From: Ptychodera flava
Taxonomy: Eukaryota > Hemichordata > Enteropneusta > Ptychoderidae
Direction: 5' to 3'
Length of the DNA stretch: 64,000 nucleotides
Assembly (NCBI RefSeq): GCF_041260155.1
Contig: NC_091940.1
Coordinates: 2,700,001-2,764,000 of the forward strand
Of the stretch, positions 1 to 12,445 are shown one piece after another. Under the pieces are notes generated by a model that saw nothing but the letters and a program-made list of their open reading frames with translations, was not told the origin of the DNA and searched no databases. Position numbers and translations under genes: made by a program. Each line of letters starts with the position of its first letter. Positions within the stretch are counted from its first letter, which is position 1.

Positions 1-686
1 AATAGGGACAGCGATTTTTTGGATATGTGAAAAATCGGTCACATTGGATTTTACTAGTATTTTCCGTATCTAAAATGTGCTAGCATTGCGACACTCCTGT
101 AGTACATTGAGTAGTTATTCGTAACTTAGCGGTCTAAGTTAAAATACTCTCATAATATTAATAATCTGTTCTGTATCATTTCAGTATATTTGAATAAAAT
201 GCAGAGAATGAAATCAAACTGTCAATTCTCTGAAAGAATATCGACTGCATATTGTCAGTCACGTGACGATCGAATATGTTTCTCAATACCGAATTCATAC
301 GCAGAATATATTTTTATTCTAAAAACGTCGACCATGTTAACTACAGGAGTTTGCAGTCGCCATTTGGTTGTAGTTGTTTAGTCCCACCGTTGTGTTGGCA
401 AACATGTTGGACACGTCCTTATTGAGTAATATCAGTGATTGAGCTGATACAAATTTGTTTTGCCAGTTCTTTTGTTGGAACCGAGTTTTCACTGTTTTCA
501 TCCGTTATCGATTTTCAAAATTTCTGTACATGTTCAGACAAAGTTGTTAGACGTATTCAAAGTGTTATGACATCAGTGATGATGTACAAGTCTACGTATA
601 TTGATAGAGAGTATGGTCAAGCTGAATAAACACCTGCACGGCGGCTTTGCAATGACTTACTAACGTAATGACAGATGTTAAGAGGG

Positions 687-722
687 TATAAATCACTCTT
701 AACTCTTAGACAGTTTTATCAG
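687..722 (+). promoter_or_regulatory. Possible TATA box and start site
   Basis: TATAAAT lies at 687-693 and a TCAGAC initiator-like word lies about 31 bases downstream. An ATG follows at 746. The spacing is that of a focused TATA promoter, but such words occur by chance in AT-rich DNA and there is no transcript evidence. Confidence 0.2.
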
Positions 723-745
723 ACGTTGCTTTCATTCAGAAAGTA

Positions 746-985
746 ATGTCAACACCTCTCTATATACCAGTAACAGTATACCGTAAAAATTTTGGTTATT
801 TTGATGTTAAGGTATCTCATTGGTTACACCGACAACCAGATCAAACACCATCCAGTCGTACCTTATCCAAACGGCAGATCGTACTGGTGTCAGGGCATAA
901 TTTGTTCATAACACAAACCTTCAAAACTGCTGGCGAACTATATTCTTCCACTGATCGAGTCTCCTTCAATACATGTCAGTTATAA
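746..985 (+). CDS. Candidate small ORF behind a TATA-like box
   Basis: The frame opens at ATG 746 (residues MSTPLYIPVTVYRKNFGYFD) and runs 79 codons. It resembles no family I recognise. An AAG|GTATCT word near 810 could be a splice donor, which would make this the first exon of a longer gene. There is no clear downstream exon. It is reported only because of the well-placed TATA and initiator words; it could equally be chance. Confidence 0.15.
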   Translation: MSTPLYIPVTVYRKNFGYFDVKVSHWLHRQPDQTPSSRTLSKRQIVLVSGHNLFITQTFKTAGELYSSTDRVSFNTCQL

Positions 986-3177
986 TTAATTTGCTTTCTA
1001 TAAAAATATATAACTTCACATCCGGGATTATAATCGCCATGCTGCACCATACAAATCCAGCGGACACTGCATGGAGTTATTTCAGATACAGTTGATATGC
1101 GAACTGACCAATTCTGACAATAGACGTTCAGTTTCCGACCCCCTGTCATCATGCGGATCACTTTGTATGTAAGCAGTGCAAATTAAAATGTCCTTTTCCA
1201 TATTGTCCTGTCTCCTTTTACATCTCTACTCAGTGTGCACCTCTTATATCTACCTCTGCGTAGCGGGATTATGGGTTGTTACCATGGAGCCGCAGTCGGT
1301 AACTACACACACAGCCCTGCCACGCGAGTTGAGGTACCAGTATGGAATATCCCGTACTCGATTGTTCTTGGTGTGTTCTCATTGAAATTTTTAATTAAAA
1401 GTATGACGCTATCTCCTATATCCTCGTACAATCTTTAACCAACCTTCACACGCCTTGGCCACGTGAGGGACGCTTCGAGATGAAATCTCTACAAGGGAGG
1501 GTGTCACAGTCAATCACGATCAGTGAAGTCCACTGCCGCCAGAACAGAAACTATAGGTAGCTTTAGCCCGTCGTTGGCAATTCACAGTTCTTATTCAATA
1601 AATACTCACTCAAACAAGGCGTTAAACCCGATCAATGGCCTTTTCGAGCAGAGCCTCAGGATAAATTGCTGTAAGTCCCTCCAACTTACTGTCTGAAATA
1701 TTTTGCGTCGTTTTAACGTTGATGACTTTGGCAGAGAGGGAAATCCACAATTTCTGATTAAGCAAGTCTATGGATTCAAACCATATGCAACAATTTTTCT
1801 AGTGTATCTTCAATCTCACACAAACCAAAATGAAATTCGGCATCCCAGGTCGGTTTTCATGGCGATCGAACGAGTTACCTTTGAGTCTGCGCAGTAGTGA
1901 CTTAGTTTCTGCCGGATTCCGGGTGAAATTCCCTGTTTCGAGCTCACTCCACTAATCGCGTTCACCCAACTCACATGTTTCAAGTGAAAAGAGAACTCAA
2001 ATTGGCGCGTTAACCCCGCTTAAACATTCACAAATCACAGACTTGAACCAAGTCTACATAATCCAGTCGAAATTACTTGTAAAATCCGGTGAATATTGAC
2101 AATATATTAATCAACAGTTGACTCGCTGTAGTATGAACCTAAAAAGGACGTTGTAAACTACAATTTTCTAAAGTACTTCTTAACCCGTTACCAAAGAATG
2201 ATATTCAACTGAGAGGCTTCTTCTTGGTCAAAGATAACAAATTATGGTTCCATTCGGGTGTTCAATCGACAAAGTATCATCTTTGTGGAAATAACGTACC
2301 TGAATATTTGTGAATAAGCGAAGGGTTGACATTGTAGCAAACAGTCAGAGCGTTTGTTGTTATTCAGATTTGATGAGTTTTATTCTGCATACTGTACGAA
2401 CATTTTGATTATGTTTTAAACGCGTATACCATGACAAGAACCGACAGTTTTAACATGTTACATTAAAATCTGCAAAAAAGCAAAACAAGCTCCAAAAAAG
2501 CACAAACAAAAAAGAGAAAAGAAAATCTGTGGATGACATTTATGTAGATAATAATTAGGCGAGTCCCATAAAAAGTGAAATTTAAAACTTTTATCGAAGT
2601 AAAATCTGGACATACATGTATGCGGTGATTTCAGTCCGAGTTGCCAACTTTGGCTTCAGAGATTGCAGATTACAACGGACCTAAACGATTTTACCCGGTA
2701 GAAATACATTATTTATACGCTTCATGCTTTAGGTAGCGGCTTTCATCATTCGGCGCTTTCCACATGCACTTCGTTGCTATGGCGCTTTACAACACTACAA
2801 CGGCCATAATCAGCACAGGAGGGTAGGATTTCAGAATAGACAAAGACAGAAACAAACAAAAAAGCAAACAAACAAATCAACTTTTAGGTTAAAAAACAAC
2901 ACACAATATAAGAGAGAAAGAGAATGAGAACAAACAGGATAACAAAAACACCAAAGAAGCAACAAACAAACAGACTGAATGCGAAATATGAGATGAAGGT
3001 GTACTGCAGAGCAAATATGATGATGAAATATTTACACTGCTGGAATCGTCCTAATCTCTCTTGTCCGTTCGGCATGATGATAGATACTTAATTTTTTGAC
3101 GGTTTTCACTAGTTTTTAAATTTTAACTACAGTTTCTTGTTCTACTCCTCCAAGCATGTTGGTGTATACGGATACAG

Positions 3178-3318
3178 TTATGAGCTAATCAAATGAGCGT
3201 GTTTTTGTGTAGACTGCATTGTTATTGTTGACAGAAGAATTCTTGTCCAGACTAGAGTACAGATTTTAAACAACAGTCTGACGTTTTACAGATACTGTAT
3301 AGACTCAGACTAGCTAAG
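3178..3318 (+). mobile_element. Degenerate ~140-bp MITE, family M1 copy 4
   Basis: This shares its inner words (TGTGTAGACTGCATT, TTATTGTTGACAG, GAATTCTTGTCCAGACTAG) with the copies at 11515-11680, 17914-18058 and 58054-58199. Its terminal GAGCTAATCAA and GACTAGCTAAG are decayed versions of the family's AGCTTGTCAA ends. No target duplication is visible. It is the most diverged of the four, so probably the oldest. Confidence 0.55.
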
Positions 3319-3990
3319 TAGTAGGATTTTCAACATGCTTTTGGGAATATAAATTGTAACTGATGTAAAAAAGGGGGAATCATCAAAGTTATAGCTTCAT
3401 ATAGCTTTATAACAGTGTACGAATGAAAGACAAACTTTTTTCCGAAACTTTCCTCAGTGAAACTCTCTTTTGAAATCAAGTATAAACTCTTGGATCACTG
3501 TGTCATATTTGGTAAAGGAGAAACAGATTACCTACCACTTGTATTTGAAATTCAAAATGGCCACAATCCTAATCTTAACTCTATGAAAAAAAAAACGATT
3601 TTCAAGAAAGAAAGGCAGAAATTGTTTTTTATTCCGAGATCTTTGAATTGCGCCTTCAAAAGCAGTAGATCAAAAAAATGTTGTAAACATTTGATACTCA
3701 ATACGTCCATGGGGCGAATTCTACCTTACAAAAATTCACAGATTTTCTTACTTTGTATTGTAAAAAATTATTCATAGTTTCATCATAGACCGCCATGCAT
3801 AGTGAATCAACAATTCGGTGAAATTCCAAAATCAAATTTCTTGCACAATAGACTTGTAACCACTCTAGTCTAACCAAAATCATTAATATCAATAAGTGTA
3901 CAAATATGCACAGATCTACCTATTTTTTTATGAAAAAAAATATTAATAGTTTCATCCATAGACTACGATGTATAGTGAACCAACATTTTA
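3319..3990. other. Unassigned intergenic sequence
   Basis: No gene, repeat or RNA is recognised. An open frame of about 100 codons at 3457-3777 has no recognisable domain and low-complexity lysine and phenylalanine runs. Confidence 0.4.
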
Positions 3991-4343
3991 GGGACTGGTC
4001 AGTTTCTTCGGCCTAGGGGGCGGTGAAATCATGGGGGGTCATAAATTTTTGAAATGCCCAATAGGGGTCAGTGTGTTTTTGAATTTCGACACGGCTAATA
4101 CTTGCGTAAAATGCATTGTGCCAGCCACAAATTTCATCATTCAGTTGCATTTTTCGGCGAGCCTTTCGGACGCGTAACTTTAATAATAATAAGACATATT
4201 TTTCAGAACCCCGTAATAGTGCAAAACTTTAATATATCAGACATATATATATCTGAGATATCTCTATGTTTAAATTTTTCGGCGCGCCCTTCGGGCGCAT
4301 TTCTTTAAAATATCAAACAATATTTTTAAGCATGCCCTACAGC

Positions 4344-4346
<3 letters not shown>
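3991..4346 (+). mobile_element. Harbinger-like MITE (family M2), left part
   Basis: It starts GGGACTGGTCAGTTTCTTCG directly after TTA, then shares the order of blocks seen in the complete copy at 18071-19183: a G-rich block with AAATGCCCAAT, then TGTGCCAGCCACAAATTTCA, then TTTAATAATAATAAGACAT, then CGGGCGCATTTCTTTAAAAT. It breaks off in the (TA)n tract at 4347, and no right terminus follows. This is non-autonomous, with no coding capacity. Confidence 0.75.
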
Positions 4347-5164
<818 letters not shown>

Positions 5165-5250
5165 TATAACCCAAACGGGATTCGAACCCCCACACACTCA
5201 CAGCAACATCGCCTAGCTGCTAGGCCTCAAACAAAACCAGTCGGGTACCG
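5165..5250 (-). mobile_element. tRNA-derived SINE fragment
   Basis: On the minus strand, GGTTCGAATCCCG (a B-box-like word) is preceded about 40 bases earlier by GAGGCCTAGCAGCTAGGCG, which resembles an A-box. This is the layout of a tRNA-like SINE head. The stretch does not fold into a convincing cloverleaf and has no matched acceptor stem, so a working tRNA is unlikely. Confidence 0.45.
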
Positions 5251-5788
5251 TTTACCGTTTCTCATCCTGAACTTTTGCGCCAAAGAAAGTATCTCCCCTA
5301 TAAAAGTGCAGAAAATTAAGCATAAAAAATGAGGCGATTTACTGAAGCCTTGTATCTCTAAAGTGGCCAATATGAATTTACTAAAAAAGCATAAATGAAC
5401 TATTACTGATTGTCACTGATTTTTCTGAAATGCACACTTGCATATTGAGCCAGAAAGGGAAAAAAATTACAAGTATCACAGCTTCAAGGCTTTACCTGAG
5501 TTCAATTATTTTAACAATTATTGTTCTAAAAGAACAGGTTTAATTAATGATGAGGTTATGCGATTTACCTAAACTAAAATACGTATTTTTTATAAATCTT
5601 TTACAATTTGATGCAATAAGTATCTTACAACAATACAACAACAATAGGCCCTATAAACTTTATTTTAACTCTATAGCCATGATAGGTATACGCCTCTTTT
5701 CACAAGGGTCAAACACAAAGAAAACTTATACACAGAAGACAGAGTACAGGATAACAACAACATTACAACACAGACAGGTTTCATGTAA

Positions 5789-6142
5789 AAGTGTCGAATA
5801 AGCTTTGTCGATAAAATTTGTAACAAGCCTGCTTAAAACCTCTAACACTTGTACAACTTCTTATTGCTGAAGGCAAATTGTTGTACAGTTAATTACTCAA
5901 AAAGACTGCTTAAATAATTCGGTTCTAGCAAATGTAACTTGTAGAGCTTTATTACTAATAAATCTTAAAATCTTTGTGGATCTTTGTACTTCGTTGTTAT
6001 ATCCCGGATGTATGGAGGAGACTGGCAATACCATACCCTTGTAAACAGACACTATTAGGTTGTACTTATAGCGATGGGATAGCAGATACCATTGTAGAAG
6101 TGTAAACATTTCAATGTATGAGGTACCAATGTCACAATTCAA
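5789..6142 (-). pseudogene. Decayed LINE reverse-transcriptase 3' remnant
   Basis: On the minus strand, one frame reads a stretch ending in LFKQSF. A neighbouring frame then reads LYNNLPSAIRSCTSVRGFK and stops at about 5800. This resembles the WNxLP...S...FK tail that ends many non-LTR retrotransposon ORF2 proteins. At least one frame change separates the two parts. No 5' portion is seen, so it is a short 5'-truncated fragment. The family assignment is weak. Confidence 0.35.
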
Positions 6143-8082
6143 AATCAGTCACATTGCCCGCTTTAAAAGACAGTTCAAGTGATCCATATCCTTTTGACTA
6201 CAACAACCCCATGACGCCTTGCTGAAACTGGTAAAAATGCTGAAATTCTGGCAAGAAGATACAGATTACTCTTTATTTTTCATAATACTATCATCATGTG
6301 ATGTTTATGATAAATGACTCTGAATCTTCCACACCAAGCAGCTTTTCGCTTTCTACATTTTCAATATCACTGTCACCATCTTATGATGGAACTTTGAGTT
6401 CATTTTCAACCAAAATTCATAAAATTGCAGCAAATCTAGATTGTAATAATGATTAATGTCTTTAATGGCAATAAATCATTGTTGTAATGACATGTCAAAA
6501 AGAAATTTAAATGTTTCAGTCTTGTCACGCCTAACGTTCACTGGCCGTCAGTCCATGTAGTGTTGATCTGAAAGAATAAGTTCACACCACTTATTAATAT
6601 ACATGCATATTAAAAACCGGCAAATTTATCATTTATTATACATATTTTTTAAAAGTATTTGTCAATGATTATTTATCAAGTCCTCAGTCAATTGTTACGA
6701 CAATTTAGTGCGTAAATTGTATAAAGAATGACACTCTTTGAAAATTATCACTTCAATGGATAAACATGCATGATATATTAACAGATATCAGTAGCAGATA
6801 TTGTTATATAAAACAGGATTTTCACAAAACATCCTTCCATATCAGCTGTTCTGTGGAATCGTCCGACTTAAATGCTCTCATTTGTTTCTGATAGGATCTC
6901 ATCTCACAAACTTAATGCACATCCGATGTGAACTCCCAATAGACTCCCTATGCTTGATATGAACTTCAGCCTAATTAGTATACAGCATCGCCCTCTAGAC
7001 TATCATTTTCTCTAATGTGTACAGGTGAAGCTAAAAAATAGTCACTGCTATGGCTAAAGACGCGGGTCATAGGAAGGGGACTTTGTTTTTTTTCATGTTT
7101 AATACTACGTCACATTGTAGACACTCAGAGAAAAATCGAGAGAAGAATCGGAAATCGTACCCAAAAATGCAAGAAGGTCGTTATTGACGATAGACTATAA
7201 CAGGTATGGATTCAGAGAGGTATTGGAAGCCATCGATGCTGGTTTATTAGGTAAACTATAGCTTTTTGTCAGGAAAATCAGTCTCCGAACTCGCCTGTAC
7301 GTGCGCATAGCGGCTATTCCATTTCCCGACTTCCTATGTTTCTAATGCATATCAAAGCAGCCATCACCGTATATCGAACAGCAAGTGACTGTGGCTCGAG
7401 GGTAACTTGCATGGTATTGTTTTTGAAATACCGCGACGGTTATAGCTATTCTGCATGATAATACATCAAGTAAGCGACAGAAGATTGTCAACTTAATGCT
7501 TCCCTAAAAAATAACTGGATTAAACGACCGTGATACTAAATATGAATATTGTGAACGAAGTTATCATCAATTATATCGCCTGGAAAGTTAATGTACTTCC
7601 GGTTTTCAGGTGTCTGCATTTCATACGCTATCGTACTGTCAAATGACCTCCTCCAGAAGAGATATTCACAAAATCTATTCCTATACATAAACTGTTACGG
7701 AAATTACCAAAATTGTTCAAGGTAAGGCCGTGAGACGGAAATGTTAACATCAGAAAGCAGGACATAATACTGACAACTTTCTCCTAACGATGCAATCCAC
7801 TATCCTCAGTAATGTCAATTTTCTTTAGCCATATTTACATTATTTAGAGGAGGATTACTGCATGAACGGTCAATTTTGATCGGAGACCAGTATTCTTAAA
7901 ATAAGATTACTTAAAATATTCGATCTCAAACTTACTTGGCGAAATTAAACGAAAATTTGGAGAGCTCCACCTACCTGAACCGTCACCCAGTCAGTCTGAT
8001 GTTGCTCTGAAGCGCACGCCAAGACCCCTTGGCAACGATGGAATTTGGCATAAGCATGCTTAGCAACAACGGAAAAATCGCA
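6143..8082. other. Unassigned intergenic sequence
   Basis: No gene is seen. It contains the second copy of the 26-bp shared segment at 7723-7748. The rest looks unique in this window. Confidence 0.4.
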
Positions 8083-8098
8083 TATCTGCGTCCGCACT

Positions 8099-8483
<385 letters not shown>

Positions 8484-8490
8484 ATGAAGC

Positions 8491-8512
8491 CACATATATA
8501 TACTATACTATA

Positions 8513-8602
<90 letters not shown>
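8491..8602. repeat. (TA)n microsatellite
   Basis: A TA-rich tract with a few interruptions at its left side, lying just after the right end of the MITE at 8207-8483. Confidence 0.95.
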
Positions 8603-8608
<6 letters not shown>

Positions 8609-10023
8609 ATATACTGATATCGTGGAGTGGAGCTTGGACAGCCATGCTACAGCATACGCGTGAGAAACTCCACTGAGGGCCAGTCTAGTCCAGAGGTTGG
8701 CAAATTGCACGCTCCATAATCAATTGATTTTCTGTCACAATGATAAGGAAAGTATTTCATTTGGCCTCAATTTTATGAGACATCAGGGGACAAAATATTT
8801 CTTCCTGACTCCAATATGTTCGTATCCATTACTTTACACGAAAGTTCGTTGTACTTGTATTGATAGCGTTTCACAAGTCATGTTACCGCATAAGCTTATT
8901 AAGTCATGTGACGCTGCTGTCCCGTTTTGAATATTTTTTTCGGTAGAAGCTATTTCGGGCTACAAACTTGGCGAAGTTAACACACCGTACGATACAAGGT
9001 GTCGATAGCAACACACAGAGACAGCCCATGTCCGATATGTAAGCACCATTCATGTTGAAATATCTTTGCTTCGTCCATGGATTGAACGTAACTAATTTAT
9101 CACGGAATTTTTACGAACAATTTTCTAAACACATCGAAATTGAAAATCGGGGGTTTGAAGTTTCAAAATATCAATATCTAGCCCCTATAATCACATTCCA
9201 AATATGATGTCCGATTACTGCGATAGCAGTCCGATTACTACGCACTCAACATCAACAATTTGGCAACTTTGACCCCTTATATACCACTTCCGTCCTGTTA
9301 ACGGTTTGAAGATAAACACATTAAAGTTTCAAAAGGTATGGTAATCAGATTTCGTAGTGCTTGTCATTTATGAAACGGTTCTGGGCGAAATTCTCTACCC
9401 TGTCCGAAAACTGTCATACTGAGTGTATTGCTTGCATTGCCTTGTGCAGTGTGCCGGACAGCCCCCAATGACATGGAATAACAGATATAAGAGTAGTGAT
9501 TGTGCAGCCAATATCATTACCAGGCATTGCTCGACAAGAAGCGAAGAGAGACTGCGTGAAATGACCGGCCCCCGCATGGCACAGGCTACAAATTTAACTC
9601 GAATCCTCGAATATTCTCGCTATTTTCTCTATTGTTGGCCAATACATGCGATGGCCTTGCGACTAGACCTTTTAGAGTCATGAACCATGTCCAATACTGG
9701 TATAAATAACGCAGTATCTGTAGTAACCACATTTAATAACGAATGGTACTTGGTTTAGCCGATCAAACGAATGGTACTTTGTTAGCCGATCATGGTCACC
9801 CCTGCAAATACACTGATCAATAATGGTACTTGATGGCTACAAATTGTGGCATCTCCGCCTTTGTGTTTATTGATGTCGACACCTGGGTTTATAGAAATTG
9901 CCTGCAGGATTTCAAACTAAGACAATTGGGTGAATAGTCTTCAAGGCTCGCCCTTCTTGTGTTGTCGGTGGACATTGTGTGACTCAACGTTAGATCTCAT
10001 ACAGTTTATCGATTTTCGCTAAA
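8603..10023. other. Sequence upstream of the dynein light chain gene
   Basis: No coding exon is recognised. TATAAATA occurs near 9700, and a short direct repeat with GAATGGTACTT and TTAGCCGATCA lies at about 9739-9790. An upstream non-coding exon of the 10082 gene could lie here. Confidence 0.35.
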
Positions 10024-10037
10024 GTTGCCTCGGCTAC
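10024..10037 (+). promoter_or_regulatory. RFX X-box-like site
   Basis: GTTGCC TC GGCTAC is two half-sites with a 2-base spacer. It matches the X-box consensus GTNRCC-N(0-3)-RGYAAC at 11 of 12 positions. It lies 45 bp before the start codon of the Tctex1 light-chain gene. RFX factors drive ciliary genes through proximal sites of this kind, so the position fits a ciliary gene. Binding itself is inferred. Confidence 0.5.
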
Positions 10038-10081
10038 CAGTATAGAAGTGGCAATCATCGACCACAGACAGACGAGCGAAC

Positions 10082-10507
10082 ATGGCTGCAGTTGCGAGCT
10101 CTAAGTTTTCGGCATCGACACAGAGAAGTCATGCTGTTGCCAGACCGCCACTCAGGTACGACAATACTTACAAGATGGAACCGGATAAAAAGTTCCCTCA
10201 GCCTGCAGTGAAGAAAGTCATAAATGAGGTTCTGCAAGCTATGTTGGAAAGCGAAAAGTACGAACCGACAAAATGTTTAGGTCTAACCAAACAACTGGCT
10301 GATTTGATCAAAGACCGAGTAAAAGAGCTAAACATTCAACGTTTCAAGATTGTTTGTCATGTGTACTTGGGATCAGTCGACAATGGATCGTTGGCCTGTG
10401 TGAGCCAGTGTGTTTGGAACGACAAGTTTGACACATCAGCAGAAGGGGTCTACAAAAATGACTCGTTGTTTGGCATTGGAGTCGTCTATGGCCTCTACAG
10501 CGAGTAA
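10082..10507 (+). CDS. Tctex1-type dynein light chain (DYNLT5/TCTEX1D-like)
   Basis: This is a 141-residue protein in one uninterrupted exon. Tctex1 light chains bind dynein intermediate chains as dimers and serve cytoplasmic, intraflagellar-transport or axonemal dyneins. An unstructured head (about residues 1-30) is followed by YKMEPDKKFP, the entry motif of the TCTEX1D group. The Tctex1 fold then spans about residues 38-141: a helical half with VINEVLQAMLE and LADLIKDRVKEL, then strands with FKIVCHVYLG, CVWNDKFDT and the ending FGIGVVYGLYSE. The C-terminal YGLYSE is typical of TCTEX1D proteins. The ATG has an acceptable context (gaacATGG). Lack of introns in the coding part could be ancestral or could mean a retrogene. 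The exact orthologue among DYNLT2B, DYNLT4 and DYNLT5 cannot be told. Confidence 0.93.
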   Translation: MAAVASSKFSASTQRSHAVARPPLRYDNTYKMEPDKKFPQPAVKKVINEVLQAMLESEKYEPTKCLGLTKQLADLIKDRVKELNIQRFKIVCHVYLGSVDNGSLACVSQCVWNDKFDTSAEGVYKNDSLFGIGVVYGLYSE

Positions 10508-11514
10508 TTCAGTGATATAGGGAGAACACTGACCTGTATATCTGTTACTCGACATCCCTACTCCACTTCTCTTCCTGTAATCTAATTAGAGACGGGACTA
10601 CAATGCAGTGTTCGTATATTAGTTCGTAGCAAACCATCGTTCCGGGCCATGCATCGGCACTGGACGCATGCAACATGAAGCCACGTTTCAACAACACAGG
10701 TTAAATGGGAACTGTGAACATATTTATACATTATCAGGCACGCTTATTCGTGATCAATATCTGAACCTAGGTAACTATGCAGTTGTTCCAGGAAGATGGT
10801 TTGAAGATCGCTCCATATATAAAGCAACTAAATGTCAATTCTGCGAATCACAAAGAGAAAAAAACTGATAAGGGTAACAACAGCTAGGCTCCACGACTTC
10901 AGTCTGTTCTTATGCATCATTTTTGTAGTGTTTGGGTTGTTAATAATTGAAATCTTTCATCGTATTATGGAACTATTTAGTATGTTTATGGAAAAAACGC
11001 CATCGCTTAGGTACTTATATTATTGTACATGTGTTAAAACATTCAAAGATCGACTTCGACGTACGATCGAGTCACCAGTATGGTTTGTTGTCATTTATAA
11101 GTTAACATTTTGAGGCAGCATTTAACAAAAACGACGTAAAAGATGAAACTACATTATTAAGCTTGGATCTCTCTTCTACGCTATCGTGTCGTTAAGACGA
11201 CTGTTTCAAGGTTTAATAGTACCAGTTTTCTGAGTGGGTTATCAAAACTTTGTTTGGTCAACCAAGCTTGTACTCCCTCTACGAACTAGATTGAAGCCCA
11301 AACTTGCAGAGACTCGAAATCTCACATCACCAGGACAATTTCTGATGTGGGTAAGCTGGGCAGTTTTACATTCATGTCACCATATCCTTCTGCTCTTCAC
11401 ATATTTGAAGCACCAGTAACTTTAACCTTTGATTATTTTTTACTATTTGTGTTTAATATGTCAACTGCAAATTTCTCATACTACTCAACAAAGCATGGTG
11501 AGATAAACAGTGTT
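10508..11514. other. Probable 3' UTR and downstream sequence
   Basis: No exon is seen. A likely 3' UTR follows the TAA of the light-chain gene. The first obvious AATAAA (11626-11631) lies inside a MITE, so the true polyadenylation site is unclear. Confidence 0.3.
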
Positions 11515-11680
11515 TGACTTGTCAACTCAGCCTGCGCATGTGTAAAATCCATTATTATTGTCACAGACAAAGTTTTTCTTTTTGTCTGTGTTATTTTTGA
11601 GAGACGAAATTTGGTCCGGACTAGAAATAAATTGTAAACAATAACAGTGTATTAATTAAAGGCTGTCTTGACAAGCTAAA
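11515..11680 (+). mobile_element. MITE, family M1 copy 1
   Basis: Inverted ends are GACTTGTCAACTCAGCC (left) and GGCTGTCTTGACAAGC (right). The 166-bp interior holds GTCCGGACTAGAAATAAA and AAACAATAACAGTG, shared with copies at 17914, 58054 and 3178. There is no coding capacity. It resembles a short non-autonomous DNA transposon; the superfamily cannot be assigned. Confidence 0.75.
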
Positions 11681-12445
11681 TGATTTTATCTCTATGATGC
11701 GCTTCAGGGCTAGAACAAGAACTTGTATTGTAACTGAAAAACAACAATTGTATAAAAATCGTTAAAAGTTGCATCTACTCTGTTTTCTGTCTTCTCAAAA
11801 TATTTTACCGTGCGAATGTTGTTGTATTCTCAAACACCGTAGTCAGCTTGAATGGCTGATTGTATAATTTTGGTTGCGATCAATAAGCAACATGCACAAT
11901 AACAGGACTTCCATTGATATTTATCAACATGTCCATTTACTAACAATATTTTGGGTATTCTTGTTACTGCACTTGCCCCATCGAGATTTAGTGCCGCTCT
12001 TTTGTGGGCTGATTTTGCTCTTGGTTATCTCACCGTCGTTTGGTTGTCACTCTCATAGAGATTCCGAACAACATTAAATAATATTACCACATTCATAATT
12101 CCTTAAGAACGGCAAATAGGTCCATTAATACAAATTGACTGTAGGACATGAATATATATAATATCAGTGTTCTGATCTCAGAGGTTGGCAAAATTAAAAG
12201 AACACAAATATTTCAAGTGTGATCTAGTGCAATCTCTCAGTTGACTCCGCCATATTGATTCGCACAGACAAACACGTACGAAAGTGCGCTCCGCCAGACA
12301 TTCATGGAAAAGTCATTGTGTAAGCCAACCACCCTGTATTTTATAGTTGTAAACTGACCTGGAGCACAGTGCTACAGATTCATGCTAAAATGGGCATCGG
12401 ATTACAACAATATCGAGTAAAAATTGGTAATTTTGCTGGAGGTAA
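11681..12445. other. Unassigned, possibly LINE 5' UTR at the right end
   Basis: No gene is seen. The last 100-200 bases may belong to the 5' UTR of the LINE whose ORF1 follows, but there is no second copy here to fix the boundary. Confidence 0.3.

Larger units (their letters stand above)
1..3177. other. Unassigned AT-rich stretch
   Basis: No exon with recognisable homology was found on either strand. Open frames are short and look random. The only item picked out is a TATA-like box followed by a 79-codon frame (687-985), described separately. Several short A-rich and AAAC-rich runs occur near 2470-2520 and 2840-2970. Confidence 0.5.

Noticed and set aside
5165-5250. Functional tRNA gene
   Set aside because: The A- and B-box-like words are present, but acceptor and anticodon stems do not pair convincingly, so it is called a SINE fragment.
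8603-10023. TATAAATA near 9700 as the promoter of the dynein light chain gene
   Set aside because: It lies about 380 bp from the start codon with no supporting initiator or leader evidence; the X-box at 10024 is a better-placed signal.
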